Shown here piece by piece: positions 57,709 through 64,000 of a DNA stretch of 64,000 bases. Source of the DNA: Allobrachymonas denitrificans DSM 15123 (GTDB taxonomy: Bacteria; Pseudomonadota; Gammaproteobacteria; Burkholderiales; Burkholderiaceae_C); contig NZ_FOCW01000004.1 in assembly GCF_900110225.1 (NCBI RefSeq), positions 1 to 64,000 on the forward strand, given 5' to 3'. How positions within the stretch are numbered: position 1 is the first letter of the stretch; every line of letters starts with the position of its first letter. The notes beneath the pieces were generated by a model. It did not search any database, was not told the origin of the DNA, and saw only the letters and a program-made list of their open reading frames with translations. Made by a program: the position numbers and the translations under genes.

Positions 57709-58827
57709 ATGCATCTCTCTTTACCTCAATGGCAGGCCGAAGCGCCCTATAACGCGCTACCTATCTTGCCGCCCAGGCACGAAATTGACAGCAAAAACGT
57801 ACTGAAGGCCTGCATCACGGCGCGGGCTGCGCTGGCCGAGCTGAAGCAGGCGGCAGAGTTGATTCCCAATCAGACGATGCTGATCAATACGCTTCCCTTG
57901 TTAGAAGCGAAGGACAGTTCCGAGATCGAAAACATCGTCACAACAACGGATCAACTCTTCCGGCACGTGCACGGCGATGGCGCACCTGACCATGCGACCA
58001 AGGAAGCGCTACGCTACCGGTCTGCCTTGCAGCGTGGGTTTGTCTCGCTGAGCCATCGCCCGCTGTGTACCGCCACGGCTGTGGAAATCTGTCGCATCCT
58101 GAAGGGTGCGGAAATGGATATACGCCGCACACCCGGCACACAACTCGCCAACGACCGCACTGGCGAGGTGATCTACACCCCACCCGAGGGAGAGGCTCGC
58201 TTGAGAGATTTGTTGGCCAACTGGGAACGGTTTTTGCACAACGAAACCGATCTGGATCCGTTGATCCGCATGGCGGTTGGGCACTATCAATTCGAGGCGA
58301 TCCACCCATTTAGCGACGGCAATGGACGCACCGGCAGGGTGATCAACATCCTGTACCTGATTCAGGAAGAGTTGCTCAGCCTTCCTATTCTTTACCTGAG
58401 CCGGCACATCATTGCCAACAAGGCGGACTACTATCGGCTGCTGCTGGAGGTGACCCAGAAAGAGGCGTGGGAGCCCTGGATTCTGTTCATGCTGCAGGCG
58501 GTGGAAGACACATCTCGCTGGACTACGGCCAAAATTGCAGCCATCCGTGGTCTGGCTGAACACACGACGGAATACCTGCGAGCCCGCTTGCCCAAAATCT
58601 ATAGTCGTGAGTTGGTGGATGTGCTCTTCGAGCAGCCCTACTGCCGCATCAGTAACCTGGTAGACAAGGGCATAGCCCAGCGACAAGCGGCGTCGCGTTA
58701 CCTGAAAGAACTGGTTGAGCTAGGGGTACTGCGCGAGATGCAGTTTGGCAAGGAGAAGCTATTTATTCACCTCAAGCTGATGCAATTGCTGACGCGAGAC
58801 AGCAATGCTTTTGTGCCCTATGGTTGA
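57709..58827 (+). CDS. Fic-family AMP-transferase (SoFic-like, class II)
   Basis: A 372-residue Fic protein, the same length as Shewanella oneidensis SoFic. The Fic active-site loop [12 protein letters not shown] starts at His199. The inhibitory helix motif (S/T)xxxE(G/N) is present as SSEIEN with Glu74, so the enzyme should be auto-inhibited. A C-terminal winged-helix domain ([35 protein letters not shown]) could bind DNA. Fic enzymes attach AMP from ATP to target hydroxyls. The gene and its leader are more AT-rich than the neighbours, which suggests transfer. Confidence 0.92.
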   Translation: MHLSLPQWQAEAPYNALPILPPRHEIDSKNVLKACITARAALAELKQAAELIPNQTMLINTLPLLEAKDSSEIENIVTTTDQLFRHVHGDGAPDHATKEALRYRSALQRGFVSLSHRPLCTATAVEICRILKGAEMDIRRTPGTQLANDRTGEVIYTPPEGEARLRDLLANWERFLHNETDLDPLIRMAVGHYQFEAIHPFSDGNGRTGRVINILYLIQEELLSLPILYLSRHIIANKADYYRLLLEVTQKEAWEPWILFMLQAVEDTSRWTTAKIAAIRGLAEHTTEYLRARLPKIYSRELVDVLFEQPYCRISNLVDKGIAQRQAASRYLKELVELGVLREMQFGKEKLFIHLKLMQLLTRDSNAFVPYG

Positions 58828-58926
58828 AGTTTGACGTTTTTCTAGCTGTCGTTTCCCAGTAGGTTGGTCACCCGAGGTGAAGCAAGATGGAGGTTCTCAA
58901 GCCATATCAACTTCATGACTCCCCGG

Positions 58927-59100
58927 ATGAACACTCATAAGAATGCCTCATTGACGCCCAAAGGGCGAGCCCATCTGGTTTGCGAGATTGCACGCATTGG
59001 TCTGACGCCAGCCGCCGAGGCGGCCGGCATCAGCGCTCGCACTGCTCGCAAGTGGAAGCGCCGCTTTGCCGCTGAAGGCGCCGCTGGCCTCCGACAGCTA
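58927..59100 (+). pseudogene. IS481-family transposase, N-terminal remnant
   Basis: Beginning MNTHKNASLTPKGRAHLVCE, with the helix-turn-helix GLTPAAEAAGISARTARKW and RFAAEGAAGLR, this matches the start of IS481-type transposases (about 300 residues). Only about 57 residues remain; the reading frame then runs into the complement of the gyrB 3' end. The DDE catalytic domain is absent. It marks an insertion followed by a deletion at this junction. Confidence 0.85.
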
Positions 59101-59101
59101 C

Positions 59102-61762
<2,661 letters not shown>

Positions 61763-61786
61763 CTTCGCTGGAGTCAACGCCCTGCC

Positions 61787-62017
61787 TCAGGCAGTCGCCA
61801 TCGTATCGCTGTCATTCACCGCCGCCAGCCAGTAGTTGGCATTGAAGGGGCTGCTCATGCGCAGCGCCAGCGGGGAGACGTCCACGATCTTGTCGGTGGG
61901 CATTTTCTCTTCTTCGAGGGCCGGATCGGCGTCGTCAGTGATTTCCACTTCAGCCGTTTTCGCCCGTTCTGCTTGGCCAGCTTGTGCAGAACGGGCTACA
62001 GAAAAGAATAGAAACAC
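61787..62017 (-). CDS. Small hypothetical ORF after the barstar gene
   Basis: A 76-codon frame with a GTG start inside the barstar 3' end, or 38 codons from an internal ATG at 61903. The composition is acidic and hydrophilic (VEITDDADPALEEEKMPTDK), ending NANYWLAAVNDSDTMATA. There is no recognised domain and no good ribosome binding site. It is followed closely by a terminator, which mildly supports expression as the last gene. Confidence 0.35.
   Translation of the reverse strand: MFLFFSVARSAQAGQAERAKTAEVEITDDADPALEEEKMPTDKIVDVSPLALRMSSPFNANYWLAAVNDSDTMATA
61962..61996. repeat. 11-bp perfect inverted repeat at the barstar stop
   Basis: GCCCGTTCTGC (61962-61972) pairs with GCAGAACGGGC (61986-61996) around 13 bases. 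No T run follows on either strand, so it does not look like a terminator. It covers the end of the barstar-like gene. Confidence 0.6.
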
Positions 62018-62424
62018 CGGAAGGGTATTTTCCGGTCCCCCCAGTAGTCGGCAGCATCGCGGAAGATGTCGAGCAGCTGCTCGCGCGATTCCTTGTCGAA
62101 CTTGGCATTGGTGGGGATCTGCTCCAGCACTACGATGAAGCCCGGCTGCGGGCCCGACTTGTGCAGCGGGTCGGTGATGCAGTCGTACAGGGCGTCGAAG
62201 TTCTTGCCGAAATGCGCCGGCAGGGTGAACTGCTGGGCGATCATGTCGAGCACGTCCTGCTTGGTCTGGGCGCCGCCCAGGTTGGCATACAGGAAGTGGT
62301 GGCCCAGCTGGGTGGCTGCGGCCTGCAGGTCAGGCACGTGGAATGCGCGGATGGACTGCACGATGTTCGTGCGTACATTGCGCAATGGCGTGGTTTCTGG
62401 AGAGAGTTTGGTGTCGATGCTCAC
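61996..62424 (-). CDS. Barstar-family ribonuclease inhibitor
   Basis: About 142 residues from a GTG at 62424; the frame is open further upstream into the ribonuclease gene. The barstar core is visible: SIRAFHVPDL, the ALYDCITDPL segment that follows the helix plugging the barnase active site (KQDVLDMIAQQFTLPAHFGKNFDAL), and FIVVLEQIPTN. It ends DYWGDRKIPFRCFYSFL. It lies directly downstream of a barnase-like ribonuclease gene, so it is the cognate inhibitor. The exact start is uncertain. Confidence 0.85.
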   Translation of the reverse strand: MSIDTKLSPETTPLRNVRTNIVQSIRAFHVPDLQAAATQLGHHFLYANLGGAQTKQDVLDMIAQQFTLPAHFGKNFDALYDCITDPLHKSGPQPGFIVVLEQIPTNAKFDKESREQLLDIFRDAADYWGDRKIPFRCFYSFL

Positions 62425-62471
62425 GGTGACTTTCTGCGTCCGTTGCGAGGCGGGCGCATCCTTGGTTGTTC

Positions 62472-63011
62472 TTAGTTCACTATCTGCCTGAAGCTGTTGT
62501 AGTGATCCTGGGTGTAGTAACACACGTCCGGTGTGCGCGGGGCCCCTCCACAAACGATGCGCTTGGCGCCGCGATTGCGGGCGTGAGCAGGGGCCACGGT
62601 GTATTCACGGTAATAGCCGCGCGGATGCTTGGGCAGCAGGCGTTCGCGATTGCCGAAAACGTCACCATCCTTGTCGAACGGGAACGGACCGCCGTCCAGA
62701 ATCATCCGGTAGACGATCTGGCCCTGGCGCGGCATGTCGGAGACGCGGATCGAGGCCATGCCCGGCTCTGCAGCCCTGTCTGCCGGTGCGCGCGCACTCT
62801 CGGGCGAGCGCTGCACATAGGCTTGCGCAGGCGCCTCGACCACGGCGCCGGAGGAGGCGCGGGGCGTGCAGGCGCTTGTGAGCGAAGCCAGTGCCAGCAG
62901 GGCGGCACAGGAAGCCAGGGCGGCTCGCCAGCTGCGAACCGGGGTCTGTGCTCTGGTGCCGGAGGCAGCAGCCGCGAGGGTAGGTGCGGCAGCGAACAAG
63001 GCAGCAGTCAT
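62472..63011 (-). CDS. Secreted barnase-like guanyl-specific ribonuclease
   Basis: About 179 residues. An N-terminal hydrophobic segment ends in a lipobox-like SLTSAC, so the protein is exported, perhaps as a lipoprotein. The C-terminal about 75 residues are a ribonuclease N1/T1 domain: DVFGNRERLLPK, then YYREYTV (general base Glu), AKRIVCGG (Arg) and YYTQDHYNSFRQI (general acid His), matching barnase Glu73, Arg87 and His102. Two extra Cys could form a disulfide. It is paired with the barstar-like gene 47 bp downstream. Confidence 0.88.
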   Translation of the reverse strand: MTAALFAAAPTLAAAASGTRAQTPVRSWRAALASCAALLALASLTSACTPRASSGAVVEAPAQAYVQRSPESARAPADRAAEPGMASIRVSDMPRQGQIVYRMILDGGPFPFDKDGDVFGNRERLLPKHPRGYYREYTVAPAHARNRGAKRIVCGGAPRTPDVCYYTQDHYNSFRQIVN

Positions 63012-63481
63012 CAGGTTCCAGTCAGCATGAATATCCAGTTGCACGGGTTGTGAACCACAGGATTCACAACGTTTCCGATGGGCAAGTGTGCCGCAAAGCC
63101 TTGGGGAAATCAATAGCCGGCGGCTATTGTGCAGGGCGCAACACGGGGTTGCACCTGCGGGCTTGCCGGATGGCGGGGGAATGTGCTATTGGAGCGGAAA
63201 GCCCCGTGGGACAAGGGCTGCAGTCCGTCTTGCGGTGCAGCATGGGTGCTCGCACCTGGGCGTGTGCGCGTTCAGGAAGACGCGGAGTAGGGGTCAGGGA
63301 AGACGCTTGTTGTTGCGATGCAGCATTGCGGGCTGACCGGGGGAGCGAAAGGTGCTTCGGACCAGATGCCTGCTTGACGCAACGATGGGGCAGCGGATTG
63401 AAAATCCGCATGTCCCGGACCGGATCTTGTGCCGGATGGGCAGGCTACGGATCGACCCGCAGCCTGCCTTGTGCCTGACAC
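63012..63481. other. 470-bp region without a gene
   Basis: Lies between the maeB stop and the ribonuclease start, both minus strand. A hairpin, GGCAGGCT / AGCCTGCC (63439-63468), stands 14 bp past the maeB stop but lacks a T run. Otherwise nothing recognisable is seen. It presumably contains the ribonuclease promoter. Confidence 0.5.
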
Positions 63482-64000
63482 TCAGCGGCCGGCATGCACC
63501 TCGGACACCGTCACCGCCGTCATGTTGACGATGCGGCGCACGGTGGCGCTGGCGGTGAGGATGTGCACCGGCTTGTTGGCGCCCAGCAGGATCGGGCCGA
63601 TGGCAATGCCGCCGCCGGCTGCCGTCTTGAGCAGGTTGTAGGCGATGTTGGACGCGTCCAGGTTGGGCATGACCAGCAGGTTGGCCGAGCCGGTGAGCGT
63701 GGAGCCGGGCATCAGCTTGCTGCGCAGGTCGGCGTCGAGTGCGGCATCGCCGTGCATTTCGCCATCCACCTCGAGCCAGGGCGCGGTTTCCTGCAGCAGG
63801 GCCAGCACGGCGCGCATCTTCTCGGCGCTGGGCTGGTTGGAGGAGCCGAAGCTGGAGTGGCTGAGCAGGGCGGCCTTGGGCTGGATGCCGAAGCGCTTCA
63901 TCTCCTGCGCCGCCATGATGGTGTATTCGGCGATCTGCTCGGCGGTCGGGTCGTAGTTGATGTGCGTGTCGACGATGAACACCTGGCGCTCGGGCAGCAG
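63482..64000 (-). CDS. maeB: NADP-dependent malic enzyme, C-terminal part (cut by window edge)
   Basis: The last 172 residues of a protein that continues beyond 64000. The segment belongs to the phosphotransacetylase-like domain: DPTAEQIAEYTIMAAQEMKRFG, EVDGEMHGDAALD, GSANLLVMPNLDASNIAYNLLKTA and ATVRRIVNMTA at the end. This ending fits MaeB-type malic enzymes, where the domain is regulatory; a free phosphate acetyltransferase is the alternative. MaeB makes pyruvate and NADPH from malate. Confidence 0.85.
   Translation of the reverse strand: MLPERQVFIVDTHINYDPTAEQIAEYTIMAAQEMKRFGIQPKAALLSHSSFGSSNQPSAEKMRAVLALLQETAPWLEVDGEMHGDAALDADLRSKLMPGSTLTGSANLLVMPNLDASNIAYNLLKTAAGGGIAIGPILLGANKPVHILTASATVRRIVNMTAVTVSEVHAGR

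Overview
The window is GC-rich bacterial chromosome that reads as a betaproteobacterium of the order Burkholderiales, most likely Comamonadaceae or a close relative. The signs are the str operon order, methionine synthase split into two adjacent genes, parA and parB separated by a small hydrolase gene, and typical accessory families (NnrU, DUF2788, PCu(A)C, DUF4019). The family assignment is an inference from gene content, not from a phylogeny. I see no rRNA, tRNA, CRISPR array, prophage or complete insertion sequence.

Layout. 1-4.6 kb: str operon rpsL-rpsG-fusA-tuf, on the minus strand. 4.9-13.4 kb: cell-wall carboxypeptidase, hydrolase/ferredoxin/VanZ genes, a Mg-type hemB overlapping a corA-like Mg channel gene, and a GMC oxidoreductase. 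13.5-17.8 kb: a possible small RNA, then glnK-amtB with a visible sigma-54 promoter and an NtrC-type palindrome, a dienelactone hydrolase, a PCu(A)C copper chaperone and a CsbD protein. 17.9-19.5 kb: comM. 19.75-27.75 kb: an eight-gene minus-strand cluster with a CsgG/HfaB-like outer-membrane lipoprotein, a 120-residue and a 986-residue secreted repeat protein built on the same Asn/Gly/Val repeat, further lipoproteins and an OmpA-type protein. I read it as an uncharacterised curli-like or holdfast-anchor-like surface fibre system. It is the main discovery candidate. 28.2-34.4 kb: split metH, a universal stress protein and a uracil permease.

34.4-40.6 kb: chromosome-origin neighbourhood. mnmG-rsmG-parA-hydrolase-parB run leftward. 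Three parS sites lie inside mnmG/rsmG and a fourth at 51.06 kb. A predicted oriC (DnaA boxes followed by an AT-rich tract with TAG trios) lies at 40.28-40.5 kb, although dnaA and dnaN are not in the window and gyrB lies about 19 kb away. Between rsmG and parA sit two very long perfect hairpins with unrelated stems but nearly the same loop sequence.

40.6-57.5 kb: transporters, a flavin reductase, a copper-resistance block (copA / copZ-cueR with a MerR-type operator, a His-rich secreted protein and a His-rich membrane protein), a Spy-like protein, an orphan homologue of encapsulated ferritin, an esterase, NnrU, MFS, MOSC and PhnA genes. 57.5-59.1 kb: a more AT-rich segment with a SoFic-like Fic enzyme behind a cluster of CGACAT/ATGTCG motifs, followed by an IS481-type transposase remnant that ends against the 3' end of gyrB. 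59.1-64 kb: gyrB, a barnase-like ribonuclease with a barstar-like inhibitor, and the C-terminal part of maeB running off the window.
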